Assembly: GCA_003255065.1 (NCBI GenBank)
Contig: QAOA01003192.1
Span: forward strand, 523,846 to 587,845
Source of the DNA: Cercis canadensis
Taxonomy: Eukaryota; Streptophyta; Magnoliopsida; Fabales; Fabaceae
Reading direction: 5' to 3'
DNA: 64,000 nucleotides
Shown here: positions 40,220 to 52,000 of the stretch, in pieces
Position numbering within the stretch: position 1 is the stretch's first letter
Layout: every line of letters begins with the position of its first letter
Notes under the pieces: model-generated
What the model was told of the DNA's origin: nothing
The model's database searches: none
What the model saw: only the letters and a program-made list of their open reading frames with translations
Made by a program: the position numbers and the translations under genes

Positions 40220-41052
40220 TTTGAAACCTGGCAAATTGACCTCAATAATATACTTTTGTAAACTATTTACATAAAAATGACAGTTTTGAAACTATTTACG
40301 GGACAATTTTAAATATTTTATTATTTTTCAAACGGAAATGAAACACACTATACACAAATAAAACATGTATAAACTGAACACGCTACAAAACATTTGAAAA
40401 AAACGTGTCTACTATTTATAGAAAAAATACTTAAAAAAACATGAAAGTGAACACGCTTTAGGGATAAACGTATCCTAAAATGCGGTTTGAAGTTCTCCTC
40501 CCAAACTGACTTAGTTTTAATCTTTTTCTCCCGAGCCAACTCGTTCACACCTCTATCTAGTTGTATACCAACATTACTTTCTTCTATTTTCCCAGCATCC
40601 CTTGAGGATTTTGTTATTGGTGTTAAACTAAGTATTAAAGTTGTATTTTCTCCATCAAACCCAGTCGTCTCTTACCATTTATAAAGTATACTGAATTCAA
40701 CAGAAATGAAGGGAAAACGTGAGAATGTAACCAATTTAGATGATTAAGGTAGATAGTATTATGAATTTCAAGCTCTTAAGAGTACCAAGAGGGTAAAGCC
40801 TTCCTAAAGCGTATTGACTTTTACGCTTTTTTAAGTTTTTTCTCTATAAATAGTAGACACGCAATTTGTTCAAATGTTTTATAACATCTTCAATTTATAC
40901 ACACTTTATTTGTGTATAACGTGTTTTACTTATGTTTTAAAAATAATAAAATATTCAAAACTGTCTCTTTTAGATAAATAGTTTAAAAATTACCTCTTTT
41001 ATATAAATAGTTTACCAACGTGTATTATTAATATCAATTTGCCTTGAAACCC
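40220..41052. mobile_element. Large palindromic element with ~250-bp inverted arms
   Basis: The left arm (40220-40465) and right arm (about 40797-41052) are inverted copies over their whole length. Shared words (right arm complemented) include GGCAAATTGA, GTAAACTATTTA, ACAGTTTTGAA, TATACACAAATAAA, AAAACATTTGAA and GTGTCTACTATTTATAGA. About 330 bases of unrelated, less AT-rich sequence lie between them, with no recognisable protein. The structure suits a Mutator-like or foldback non-autonomous element. No target-site duplication was established. It separates the convergent NOC3 and NUFIP genes. Confidence 0.75.
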
Positions 41053-41536
41053 TCATTTTGTTAATGAAAAGCTTAAAACTTTCTTTTATTTAGTGGTTAA
41101 TATAATTTCTAGTGTAGTCAATTGGATTTATACATAGTTATATACACGTCATGCTTAGCGATTAATAATTCCTTCCTTCATAGTCGTAAATACTGAAGCT
41201 TGTAGATCATCATACAAGTCGTGATTTTATCATTTACAAACACTAGCAGAATCCATAGCCATTCTCAGTGCATGTTACAGTTTCAACATTTTTGTGTAAT
41301 CCATGCATGATAAGTATATTGGCATCCTAATAACAGCTACTTCTATCAATCTTCACCTTCAAATGTATCAAATTCAAAATGGGGAGAATCACTCATTCAT
41401 TACCCTTACCCCTACTAAGGAAAAATATATAGAAGAGAATAAGAAGGCCGCTATGGCAATGAAAAAGAAAAAAAAATGTTACAACGCTGATGCACAAAAG
41501 CTTTACTCCTAGCACATAAAGAGAGCAGCATTAATT
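41053..41536. other. NUFIP 3' flank
   Basis: AT-rich sequence at the 3' side of the minus-strand NUFIP gene; its 3' UTR is expected here. No other feature seen. Confidence 0.5.
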
Positions 41537-44500
41537 CTAATCTATAATTTCTCCCTCCTCTTCCTCAGATGCTTCTTTATGTGCAGTGATGTGCTCATTG
41601 CAGTCATTTTCATTGTCATCATCTTCATTTTCACTATGATCATCATTGTTGTTATTGATGCTGTTCACAACTTTTTGAACTGCTATGTTGTTGCCAAATT
41701 CAGGAACATCTTTACCGGTGTGTAAATTTTTTTCTTCAACACCACCTTCCATTCCAGTTTCTTTTACTATAGCAGATGGATATCTCAGTGGCTTATCAGG
41801 CCAATCTTTGAAGAAAGAATTCATCACCATGAACTTAAAAACTTGCAACAGGTGGCTCTTATCCCTCTTTATATCTGTGCTTAACAGCTTCTGCAATAAA
41901 GTTGGCTTTATCTTGTTCAAAGAATGGTTGTTTGAAAAATCTGAATCTGCTAACTTCTGCCTCTTGGCAAATCGACCATTCCTATCAGATTTTCTTCTGT
42001 CAAACTTGTTTTGGAATTTTCCTTGGTTAGTAAATGTCCTTTTCTCTTCCTTTCCGATACCTTGCTTTCCAGAATCCAAGAGATAGTATGATGGTACTTC
42101 TGCAACTTCAACTCCCAACTCAGCTTGCTTGGCTAGAATCTCTTTGAGCTGTTACAACAAAATATACACTATTACCTAAGAGTTGACATATTTATTATGA
42201 ACCTAGAAAAGATGCTGATATCATTTTTTAGATTTTACACTAGAAAGAGATCAAGAGAAACATTGTTAAAGATAGAGGGCACTATCTAAATATTTCTATT
42301 GAACTGCGAAATTAAAGTTTAGCAATTCAGGGAAATATATTTAAAGACTTGTCCCCATAGAATTGATGTGAAAAGGGTCTGAGGGCCCTCAAAGTCCTCA
42401 TGCTTCAGTTATCATCATTTGTCAGAATAACAGAGAAACACTGAATTTATATGCTTTCACCCTTATAATGGTTAGTAGTCATTGGTTGTGCAATACAAGT
42501 AGCCATATTGTGAAATTCAAATAGCAGCAGAGGTCATAAAATTCATAACCTTTTTAAGTTTGAAGAAATAAGAAAAAAAGAAAAGACTTTATATTAAGAA
42601 TGAGCTTGAGTTAATTGCAACATGCAGGTCATTATTATTGCCCTTGAGTATTTTGTATCTTATAATTTCAACTCAATCAAGAAGAGATCTATGGTTATCA
42701 ACTATCATGACCTATAGTTATTGCTTCAGGTTTGTATCATTTCTGGCCTTTGATTAACACTTATTTACCTGTTGTTCTAATCAACCTCTTCAAGATATAG
42801 CCAGGTCAATTGAGAAGGTCTCACATGAAATCACATACCTCCAGCAATAGGACACACCAGTTTACAGTAATTCCAAATGTAAAACAAAATATACTTGTAA
42901 TATCCAATTCAAGCACTAGTTCATCTTTAAGAAACGTACCTACCCAATCATACATTGTAGAAGAGAAAAACGGAAGAAAATGGTTTGCCTACATAAACAT
43001 GACAGAATGATATACCTCTTTTCTTAAGACCTCCTTATCGATGACCTTCGATTCTTTTAGAGATTCATTCTGATTCTGCAGGCAGTAAATCAGTTATTAG
43101 GCAACAATATGCGATTAAAACACATACAGGCATATAGAGAGTTCATTAACCTTCTGTATGTTGAGTTTGGAAGGGTAGTTCTTCCTCCGTGCTTCACGCC
43201 ACTGTTGGATTTCTTGCTCAGTATATGTCACAGACGAGGATCTTCCCCTTCAAGAAATAGTAGAATGGCAATCATACACAAAAATTGGTTGAGTTGAATG
43301 TTGTCCAGAGAAATAGATTAATAATTGAAAGTAGGAAAAGTAACTGAAAAGAGAAAAATCAAGCAGCAGCTACCTTTTAGGTTCATTGTTTTGTTCCTCA
43401 GAATTAACACCAAAATTCCCCACCCTCCCGTTGCTAAGTTCTGTTTATTCAACAAGCATTAGTCTACAAAGAGAAAAGATTTAACCTTGGTAAGAAGCTA
43501 GGGAAGTTCAAACCTTTGCCTCTATGTTCTTTAGGAAACCCAAGTTTCCTGTTTCCATTGTTGATGTTATGAAACTTAGACTTCTGAAATCTACATGAAT
43601 TAGATACAGGATGTGAATCACAGGAAGATTATGAAAATCATTATATGTACATCAAACAAATCAAGAGTAAATAAAGAAGATAATGGCATACCCTCCTCTA
43701 TTTGGTTTATTTTTGAAGTTTTTGTTTGGTGATTGTTTCCAATTAGAGTTTGGAACATTAGTTTTAGCATGGTTCCTAGCATTTCCCTGCGGCAATAAAT
43801 AAGACTCAGTGTGAACACGGCAGGCACAGCTTGTTTACAATAATATATGCATTGAAATAGCAAACGTAGCTGAAACATAGAATAGACAGAAACACATTGA
43901 TAGAAAAAATTGCATTAAAGAGGGAGGAATGAACTACCTGTGACTTTGTGAATGAAGAAGGTCGAGAGTTCTTTGTATGATGTTGCTGAATAGGATTGGA
44001 ATTAATTGATGCAGAAGTGTTCCCCTGCAACTGTTGAGATGCAACAGGTGCTGATACAAAAGCATTTGTCTTTGCAGTTGGTCGAACCATGTTTTTCTGA
44101 TTCTGATTAACCTGTGGCCTAATGGGACTACCATGCACAGGACCTGACAGGGGATTTACAGAAAAGATTGGATTTTGAGGAACCATGGCCTGAGGCACTT
44201 GGTTCGGAAACCCAAACATAGGATGGGAACCTGAAGGCATACTAAATGGAATACCTTGAGAAGGATTTGAGCATTGCATGGGTAAATGTAGATTCAAGTT
44301 CTGCAAGGGGAAAGGGGGACAAAATTGCCCATTTGGCATATTCATATTCATATTATGCTGCTGTAACATATTCATCATATTTTGAGCTAAAATCTGACCC
44401 TGGGGCTGAGACAAATTGATTTGAGCTGCATTCTGCATGATTTGCCCATTAACAGGAAACATAGGAGTGCAATTCATATTGCCAGCACCATTTTGGGGAG

Positions 44501-44726
44501 GGAAACCCCCATGAAACTGAACCTGTTGAATTGCAGGACCAACCAGACCCATATGAGGCAGACCCAGTTGATTGTTTTGCGGGAGTTGAAAATGGTTAGT
44601 ACCATTCATGAAAGCAGGTAAAGTCATTGATGGTTGCATATTGGGCATAAAGGGCGTCATCAAATTTGGGTGATTGTTTGCACCCAATTGAAGCTGGTTT
44701 TGCATACCCAGATTATTATTAGACAT
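41537..44726 (-). CDS. NUFIP: NUFIP-like box C/D snoRNP assembly factor
   Basis: Seven coding exons on the minus strand: 43938-44726, 43692-43786, 43514-43590, 43374-43440, 43151-43247, 43016-43075, 41537-42148. Phases agree throughout (1797 nt, about 598 residues). The first ATG after a probable leader intron (44759-44828) gives MSNNNLGMQNQ. Residues 1-263 are Asn/Gln/Met/Pro-rich and probably disordered. The diagnostic NUFIP1 core (about 346-373) reads SVTYTEQEIQQWREARRKNY then PSKLNIQK. It is followed by a charged helix, LKEILAKQAELGVEVAEVPS, Lys/Arg-rich basic patches, a conserved helical segment (PTLLQKLLSTDIKRDKSHLL) and a very acidic tail ending EEEEGEIID. In plants and animals NUFIP bridges the R2TP machinery and the 15.5K/L7Ae protein during box C/D snoRNP assembly in nucleus and nucleolus. 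I see no zinc finger such as the one in the human protein. Confidence 0.9.
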
Positions 44727-45054
44727 AAAGGGCACAGAAGCTTTAGATATACCAGGCTCTGTTTGGATTCAGTATTTAGTAAATTCCATAAGAATGGCCG
44801 GAAAGAGATTGAGGCACTCACCGCTCACCGGGAAAAGAGTGAAGAACGACTCGGTGCCGGTAGTGGTTGGAAGCGGCGGCACAGCGGTGGTCACTAGACA
44901 GAGATTGAAGTACTGAGTCACTGAAGACTGTGTCTACACGAGGAAGTCCAACACTACCAGCTAGCAAAACCCTTTATACAGTTGCAGCCCCGGCAAAAAC
45001 CCTCTGATTTTTTGTTGTTGGTGGGACCTCGATTTTGTACGTAGTTTTATTTTT

Positions 45055-45205
45055 TGGGCCAACTCCATCTATGTAGTAGTCTGCATTTGTTTTCTGGGCC
45101 GAATTCTCGTATTTCTTTTTAGGTAACACCCATGTTCAATAAGTCTCAGGCCCAAGAATTAATGGGCTTATAGTCCAGTGACATTGACATCTGGGCTTGA
45201 GCCCA
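45055..45205 (-). promoter_or_regulatory. NUFIP promoter: cluster of site II motifs
   Basis: TGGGCY motifs in either orientation at 45055-45060, 45095-45100, 45149-45154, 45163-45168, 45192-45197 and 45200-45205, 330-480 bases upstream of the ATG and about 200-400 upstream of the presumed leader exon. The density is the same kind as in the NOC3 promoter and suggests co-regulation of growth-related genes through TCP factors. Confidence 0.65.
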
Positions 45206-48200
45206 AGTTGTACAAGGACCAAAAGAATGTGCTTGGATTCAATATTTTTGATAATCGAAAAACATGTCAATGGTTAAGTGTTTGATATTTTGTTTTATGG
45301 ATTTCAAACTCTTAAATCATAACAAGAATTTCTCTCAATACGATCGAACTAGTTAGAAATCTCTTAAGAGGTTGAGATTTCAAATTAAAATTATCATTTT
45401 ATGTGTCTAATAGCAAAAAAGAAAATGAGATAACTTGTATAGTTTTTCGATCTAGTTGTCCTTAGTAATTCTATTGCAAAAATTCAAGTCAAATCAAAAT
45501 TTCAATACTTTTTTGGCTACATTACATAGTACAATGTAAAAATTTCTATAGACATACACATATGATGTGTAAATACAAGGAAACTTGAATCAGTAACATA
45601 TATCCACATAAAATTAATAATATCAATCATAATAAATATAGTTTACTAATTTCTCTTACGTTTTGAAGAAATTATACAAATCTTCCATTTTATTTCAAAA
45701 ACTATATATATAAACCTTCCATATTTTGAAGTTTGGTATAAAAAAAAAAACAATTTTTGTATTTCATAAATATTATACGGATTTCCTTTATTTTAAACTT
45801 TAACATAACATAAATCTATCATTTACCAAGGCAATTTCTTTCTTATAACAATAATTTTCTGTAATTATAAATGTAAAATAGACATTCTAGAATCTGCTTT
45901 TCGTTTGGGCAATGTAGACAAAGATAATTATTCTTTCTTTTTATCCTTAATTACTTGTTCTTCTCCTCTTATCTCTATTGACTTGACAAAACATGGAAAG
46001 ACGACTAATTTAGGTCTTCTTGCTACAGAGCTAAATCTCACCTCTAGTCTACTACTTTATATCTCCTCCTTTTCTTAGAGGCTGAAAAGAATGGCAAGGA
46101 AAATGATATATTGCAAGAAATCAAATCATTACATTACAGCTAGGAATGTAGCTAGGGTTAAACAAAATAGCAATATTGACTGATTTAGTTCAACAAACAA
46201 AGTTCCACATACAAGAACTTGTTCACACTCCACTTAACCTAATCATCATAATGCCAATAATTGACTGATTTAGATCATTAATGGCTGATAAAGAAAACTA
46301 GTGGAAATATATATGTGTGCTTTGTCAAAATTCCTCCAAGAACTTGTTCACACTTCAATTTTGTTAGTTGAATGCCTATAAATAATTTTATATCTAATAC
46401 GTCACTGCACACGAAAACCCTTTGAGCTTGAAGTGTAAACAAAACTTACGCCCACTTAAACCTTGTATCGAAATTTCAATTTAATTGAAAAAGTGGAGGC
46501 AAAAAGGTATAATCTCTTGATTGTTTGGTCAAAAAGGCTCTGCTACCATGTCAGGAATCGATTCAACTCAAAAGCTTACGCTTTTAAGTAAATGCCCAAA
46601 AATATTTTATATCTAACAAAAACTAAGGCTTACAAGTTACAACAACAACTCCTGGAATAATCTTCTCTCTTCTTAACTTGTTTGGAGCAAAGGGGGAAAA
46701 AAAAAGAATTGAATTCATTTATAAATAAATTCTTGTATGAAATTTATATGTAATCATATTATCTTCCAATTTATTTGCAAATCACACTAGTTTTCGATAG
46801 GATTTGCAAATCATTTATTTAAAAAAGAATTCATTTCAATTTTGTTTTAAACATATATTAATTACACACTCTAAAAGCCTTGTTTAATTAATTTTTCTAT
46901 ATTTTAAAATTACATTGAAGATAAGCCACTATAAGTATAGACGTTTAGAGGTGAGGAGTTTAATTGAGTGGTTTATATCGGGAATGAACCAAAAAGTAAG
47001 CATCATATATATTAATTTTAGGATTTTGTGGATCAAATAATTAAAACATTAAAAATAAGACGTTGGTTATTGCTGTACTATACCTCATGATTGAATACAA
47101 ACTATAACGTGAAATGGTATATATGACAAAAACAAAGGTCTATGTTGAGAATGAATCAAATTATCAGTTACGTATGTATAATGAATTCTAAATTCAGAAA
47201 TGGACATATATCATGCATACATGTGACTATTAGCTATATATACATATATATAAAGTATATATAAAGTATTTTTGTTTAAACATAATATTTTTTTATTTTT
47301 TTTATCATTAGATAAATAGAACTAAATTTTTTAATTAGAGATTTAAAGATATTGAGATTTGGACCTTCATAAACCAATTGTATAGTATATATTTGTATAT
47401 AAAATATGATCATACAAGTACTAATGCACTGAATCCCATCAGAACTCCACAATTAAGCGTATTTAATCAGATTGATTAATGTGAAAGAAAAGAAGGAGTT
47501 GATAGGGTAAAGAAATACCATAATAGTTGGGCATGTGAGACGTACCACAAACCCACATGCCACAAGCCTCCATTAGTTCCATTAGAGTAGGATATCTAGA
47601 TCATATGCCTTTGTTAATTTCTTGGATGATTCATGTATAATTCATAAACCGAGGCTACAAAAATACCTTTGGGCTGTAGAATCCTAAGTACCATAAATGG
47701 TTTCAAATTCAAAGATAGGTATTAGTGTAAGAAGAATAACAATGATTGCAAGAACGTGATGATGGCGTGGTATACAAGAAAAGAGAGAAATAGAGAAGAA
47801 AATGCAGTGCAGAGGTTGGCATGTGCACAGGGCGTTGGTTATGGGTTGGGGATAGGGCATACAATTCCATGCTACTCTTGAGGCACGCGTCTTACAGTTG
47901 TAGGTTGTGGGAACTATTAATCTCCATTCTTCGGATTCTGATTCTCTTTACCTATTATATAAACAAATTAATTTCATATTCTTATTATTCTTCTTCCTTT
48001 AGTATGCTATGAATGCTAGGGTTTTGGCTGTAAAGTGATGGATATTTCCAGATCGGGACGCGTTGTAGCAGCTTCTGTCATAGAATATTCTTAAAAATTA
48101 TAATTATATTGAAACTTGATTGGTCACCTTCGAAATAAATTCTTGACTCAAATTTTTGTTTAATTATTTTCTGTAAGTGGGAATAATTGGTGTTTCTTCT

Positions 48201-48310
48201 TATGCATGGGAAAAGGAAGGACAGCTACTATTTTATCATAAAGTTGTTATAACCAGTTGAACAAGTTTCATGTTAATATTTGAGTATATCAATATATTAA
48301 TTTAATAGAC
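45206..48310. other. AT-rich intergenic DNA
   Basis: No gene recognised. Around 46680-46870 a stretch with GTTTGGAGCAAAG, GAATTCATTTATAAATAAATTC and a mirrored GAATTCATTTCAATTTTG hints at a decayed MITE. A GC-richer patch at 47750-47900 has only a short, featureless open frame. Confidence 0.5.
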
Positions 48311-48462
48311 AGTCATTTTTTTTGTGAATATGGTTATCTAAAGTTTGTGTACTTGTTTCCTTATTCTTTCTTGTTTTTTCTGTTTCCCTTTTATCTCTTG
48401 ACGGGTCTTTTTTTTATATTTTTTTTTTAGTTATCTGTGCGTTGCACAAATTTATAACTAGT
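48311..48462 (+). mobile_element. Helitron-like 3' end, best-preserved copy
   Basis: Order: T-run, GTGAATATGGTTATCTAAAG, long pyrimidine-rich block (TTTTCTGTTTCCCTTTTATC), TTAGTTATCTGTGCGTTGCA with a TGTGCGTTGCACA hairpin, and the terminal CTAGT at 48458-48462 followed by T. This is the standard plant Helitron 3' architecture. The inverted copy at 51248-51380 shares both the GGTTATCTAAAG block and the pyrimidine tract. No Rep/helicase coding is present. Confidence 0.55.
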
Positions 48463-48760
48463 TTTGAATTATAATGAAGGATAATATATAATTGTTATCG
48501 AATTAAAAAATGAGATAATATATAATTTATAATGCATAATGAAAGAGATCATGCATGAAACGTTCTAAATTTGTTACTCTCTTAATTCAATTTAGTTTTT
48601 AAAACTAATCGATATAAACGAGTTTTTTTTTCTTCCTTATATGTCATGCATTTTCTTAGTTGTTAAAGAATAAAAGCATTCCAAAACTAAATTAAGAAGA
48701 TAGTCAAAAAAAAGATGCCATGAATTTTTGTCATGTTTTTTGTTTGTTTATACTCATGAT

Positions 48761-48876
48761 ATCTCCACACCCTTTGGATATGGAATTAATATCATTGTTT
48801 AGAACATGAGCAGTAATCGGCAAATTCCTTTCAACAAGTGCGACTCAAATTATTCAAACTCAAGATCTTTGGCCTA
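48761..48876 (-). repeat. SINE-like repeat, copy 2
   Basis: Reverse-complement relative of 15367-15480. On the minus strand it reads AAAGATCTTGAGTTTGAATA, then GGAATTTGCCGATTACTGCT and CCATATCCAAAGGGTGTGG. The B-box-like GAGTTTGAAT is degenerate. Diverged enough to be old. Confidence 0.5.
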
Positions 48877-51247
48877 ACAAGCCTTAGAACTCAATCTGCT
48901 TCCACTGTGCCAACATCTTATCGGTATAAATTTTTGTCATGTTAGACCGCATTAACAATGCAATCTCATTCATTCATCATATAAGTAAGCTTCATGCGGC
49001 ACTTTAGGTCCATTATGTTTAATTTCTGGAATACTCCTATATTATATACATGAATATTTTCATATTATTTTTTAAATTTATCATCAATGAATCCTTAAGT
49101 CCAGCATATATGATATATGTTTCAGCCAAAAATAAAAAAGGGCATATATGATATTAATATGCTGTAAAGTTATCCATTTTCATGCTGGCACGCGTAGAGA
49201 TCTTGATTAGCCTAGAATTATTGAAATCAAAATATTCTGTGGAAGATACCAAAATATAATTATTAGGTCGTGACCCTAAACTAAAACTAGTAATGACTCA
49301 ACAATTTTAGATAGAGTCAAGTCAACCCTCTATTATTTTCTCTAGATGAAACTCCATCTGTTCAAACTAGGCAACTAATCTAGTGGTTGAGGATTGAGGT
49401 TATTGGTGTCAAGACTTTTTTAATATAGATTAATGTTATAAATTAAATATAATTAACTAATTTTACCGAAAAAAAAACTATGATTAGCTTTTTTTTTTTA
49501 TTAAGCTATAAAGTTTTTATTTAAAATATATTTGCTGAGTATGTGAAACATTAAATTAGTTTTGGAAATGAAGAACAATATGATTTTAGTCATTTTGGAA
49601 ATTAAGGGAGTTAAAAACTCTAAAATTGTTATTCAGTTACTTGTGGTTTTTATATATTAAATGTTAAGATAATATTACTTGTGTCAAGACGTTTTTAATA
49701 TAGATTAAAGTTATAAATTAAATCAGATAAAAAAAAAGTTATAAATTAAATATAATGCATGACAAAAGAACAACCAAATCATAATGCATGGTATATTTTT
49801 AAGGCAATAAAATAATTGTTTGGCTTGAAAATGTTTTAATCTGTGATTACACTTCAAACTCTGATTATCTATTTAATTACTTTAATACATTTCACTAAAT
49901 GGATAAGTATATTTTCCTCTAATTTTATCATTATAAATATTTTTGAAAGAAGAAGAAGAAAACTATCATGGTGGAGATTAATGTGAAGTCCTCAAACAAT
50001 TAGCGGTCAAAATTAGAACCTATATATTTGGTTGATTATCTCTACATAATATGATTTAAGATCAGAACTTTAGTCTTATTTGAACAAACATGATCGTGAC
50101 TTATGAAGAAGTTTATTCAACATTATGCAATGACTTCAATATCAACTATACTGTGCACTGCAATTGTATAAAAATAGCTTCACTTGGAAATGATGTTAGA
50201 ACAATTGGGTCAACTATGAAATATTTAAATTGGCTGGGTCAAGCAATTGTGTCCAATTTTTGTTTGAATTATTAATAGTATAATATTTTTAATGAAAAAA
50301 TTAACGGGACTATAATTTAAATAACCACTAAATTAACTTTAACGGATGATTTAATAGGATTTCTTATTTTATGTTGCTATGCATTGACGCCGCTCGCACA
50401 TTGCACGGGACCCGTGGTAGTTTCATAATATAATGGCTTTAAGCTTGTGTTTACGTGACGCAATCTTCCCAAACTTCTAATTAGTGTTATCAACGTGGAT
50501 CCACGTTGTAATTGATTTGATGTTAAATCATTTAGCTAGAAATCATCACTTTAATTATTCAATTATAATAACTACTTGCAAATAATTCAGAAAATTTTGT
50601 TTCAATTGAAAACTACACTCAAATTATAATGGCTTTAATTTTGATGTGTTTGTGGGTCTTTCATGGATGCAAAGCCAAACAAAGATAAAGACGATTCCCT
50701 TACTAGTTGCGTCCTTGGGTGTGACCCCTTAACCTACCCATAAAATAGTACATATTCATACTATACCAAAATTAATAATAGAGTATCAAAATTTTCCTTA
50801 AAAGAGTAGAATATGTAAAATATTTGTGGCTTGTTTGGGTTGCTGTACCCTTAACTCTGGAACCATTTAATTTTGTATTAAACGGTTGTATACTTAGTTT
50901 TCATGTATAGCCCTACTCTCACATGCTCTTAAAAAAGGCATGAAATTTATTGTCAGTGTGTGATTTGGAAAAGAATATCAGGACAAAGAGAAAATCTGTT
51001 ATATTATGCTTGGGACAGATACGATTTGTTCTTTTATATAATACAGCACCTAAGCAATACGGTATTTTCATTTAAACATTACATTAATTTGAATTGTGGA
51101 AATCTTACTTTCATAAAATTAAAATCTAGCTTTGTTTAAGAATTTGGAGAAAAAATAAATCAAAACGTACAAGAGAAAAGGAACATAAAGTTAATTAAAA
51201 GATAAAAAAAAAAAAAAAAAAANTTGGTGTTTTAAAAAATAAGGAAA
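48877..51247. other. AT-rich intergenic DNA with a repeated word
   Basis: No gene recognised. The words GTGTCAAGACTTTTTTAATA plus ATTAATGTTATAAATTAAAT (from 49408) recur almost exactly from 49681, an isolated direct repeat about 270 bases apart. A CGCTCGCACATTGCACGGG hairpin-like string is at about 50391-50409. Confidence 0.5.
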
Positions 51248-51380
51248 ACTAGTTGCACGGGTAGCTAAAACAGAAAAAAGAAAAGATCCATAAAGAGAAA
51301 TAAGAGAAACAAAAAAAGTAGGATAAAGAAAAAAAAAACGAGTAGACTGACTTTAGATAACCATACTCATAAAAAAATTG
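51248..51380 (-). mobile_element. Helitron-like 3' end, inverted copy
   Basis: Read on the minus strand: TGAGTATGGTTATCTAAAGT, a pyrimidine-rich block (TTTGTTTCTCTTATTTCTC), TTAGCTACCCGTGCAACTAG and a terminal CTAGT (plus-strand ACTAG at 51248-51252). It is the same family as 48311-48462. An N in a poly-A run lies just outside at 51223. Confidence 0.5.
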
Positions 51381-51597
51381 TTCTTTATTAGTTTAATATA
51401 GTCAAGAAATTGAAATTTTGCCGGGATTTTTGGAGGGGTTTAAAAGTATTGGATGTTTAGTTAGAGACTTTATGAATTGTTTGAAAAAATTCTGAAGACA
51501 TTTTCTAGCAAATTTGAACAATTTTTCACAACTAAATTGACCCTTAATTTCTCATTCCTCTCTCAAAATTATTACACTAAGAAAGTGAGTACACCAA

Positions 51598-51646
51598 CCC
51601 TTAGCCTTCCAAGCTAACCATGTGGGCTCTATTCCCGCTACCCGCT
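51598..51646 (+). pseudogene. trnG-UCC: Plastid trnG-UCC exon 2 remnant
   Basis: CCTTAGCCTTCCAAGCTAAC followed by the T-arm region ATTCCCGCTACCCGCT matches the second exon of plastid tRNA-Gly(UCC), including the TCC anticodon. Substitutions in the variable/T-arm region (ACCATGTGGGCTCTATT where the plastid has a GCGGGTTCGATT-type sequence) would spoil folding. The first exon is not seen nearby. Confidence 0.8.
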
Positions 51647-51881
51647 TATATTCTATCCCTATATTGAGTCTATATTTTTATTTAAATTAAATTTATTTTT
51701 AAATAAAAACAAAAAAATTAATAGAAATAGAATTTTAATTAATTAATCTAATGAATGTAAATACAATTCATCATTAAATTGAATACACAACCCCCAGAAT
51801 TCTATCCCATATTTTTTATTCTTTTTTCCTTTCCGAAATAGAATAATAAAATGCAAACAAAATTGTAATGAAAAGAAAAAA

Positions 51882-51953
51882 GGGTCTATTGTCTAATGGA
51901 TAGGACAGAGGTCTTCTAAACCTTTGGTATAGGTTTAAATCCTATTGGAGGTA
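51882..51953 (+). pseudogene. trnR-UCU: Plastid trnR-UCU remnant in the nucleus
   Basis: A 72-base near-copy of plastid tRNA-Arg(UCU): TTGTCTAATGGATAGGACAG, anticodon loop CTTCTAA and TTGGTATAGGTTTAAATCCT are recognisable. Compared with the plastid gene, the acceptor stem has changes on both strands giving two mismatches, and the T-loop has TTTAAAT for TTCAAAT. It is therefore most likely inactive, and it would lack nuclear Pol III context in any case. Confidence 0.85.
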
Positions 51954-52000
51954 ATTTATTTGTATATAATATATAAATTATGAATTGAATTTCTATATTT

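Larger units (their letters stand above)
51541..52000 (+). other. Plastid DNA insertion (NUPT), trnG-UCC to trnR-UCU
   Basis: Two neighbouring plastid tRNA sequences are recognisable in their native order and orientation, with the plastid-like spacer between them. This identifies a nuclear copy of plastid DNA. The left limit is about 51541 (end of the trnG intron) and the right limit is unclear (about 52000 or beyond). I see no atpA sequence, which would follow in the plastome. Point changes in both tRNAs show the insertion is not recent. Confidence 0.8.

Noticed and set aside
41685..42086. Plus-strand frame of 133 codons
   Set aside because: Antisense shadow of the last NUFIP exon.
51882..51953. 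Functional nuclear tRNA-Arg gene
   Set aside because: The sequence follows the plastid trnR-UCU, sits beside plastid trnG remnants and has acceptor-stem mismatches.
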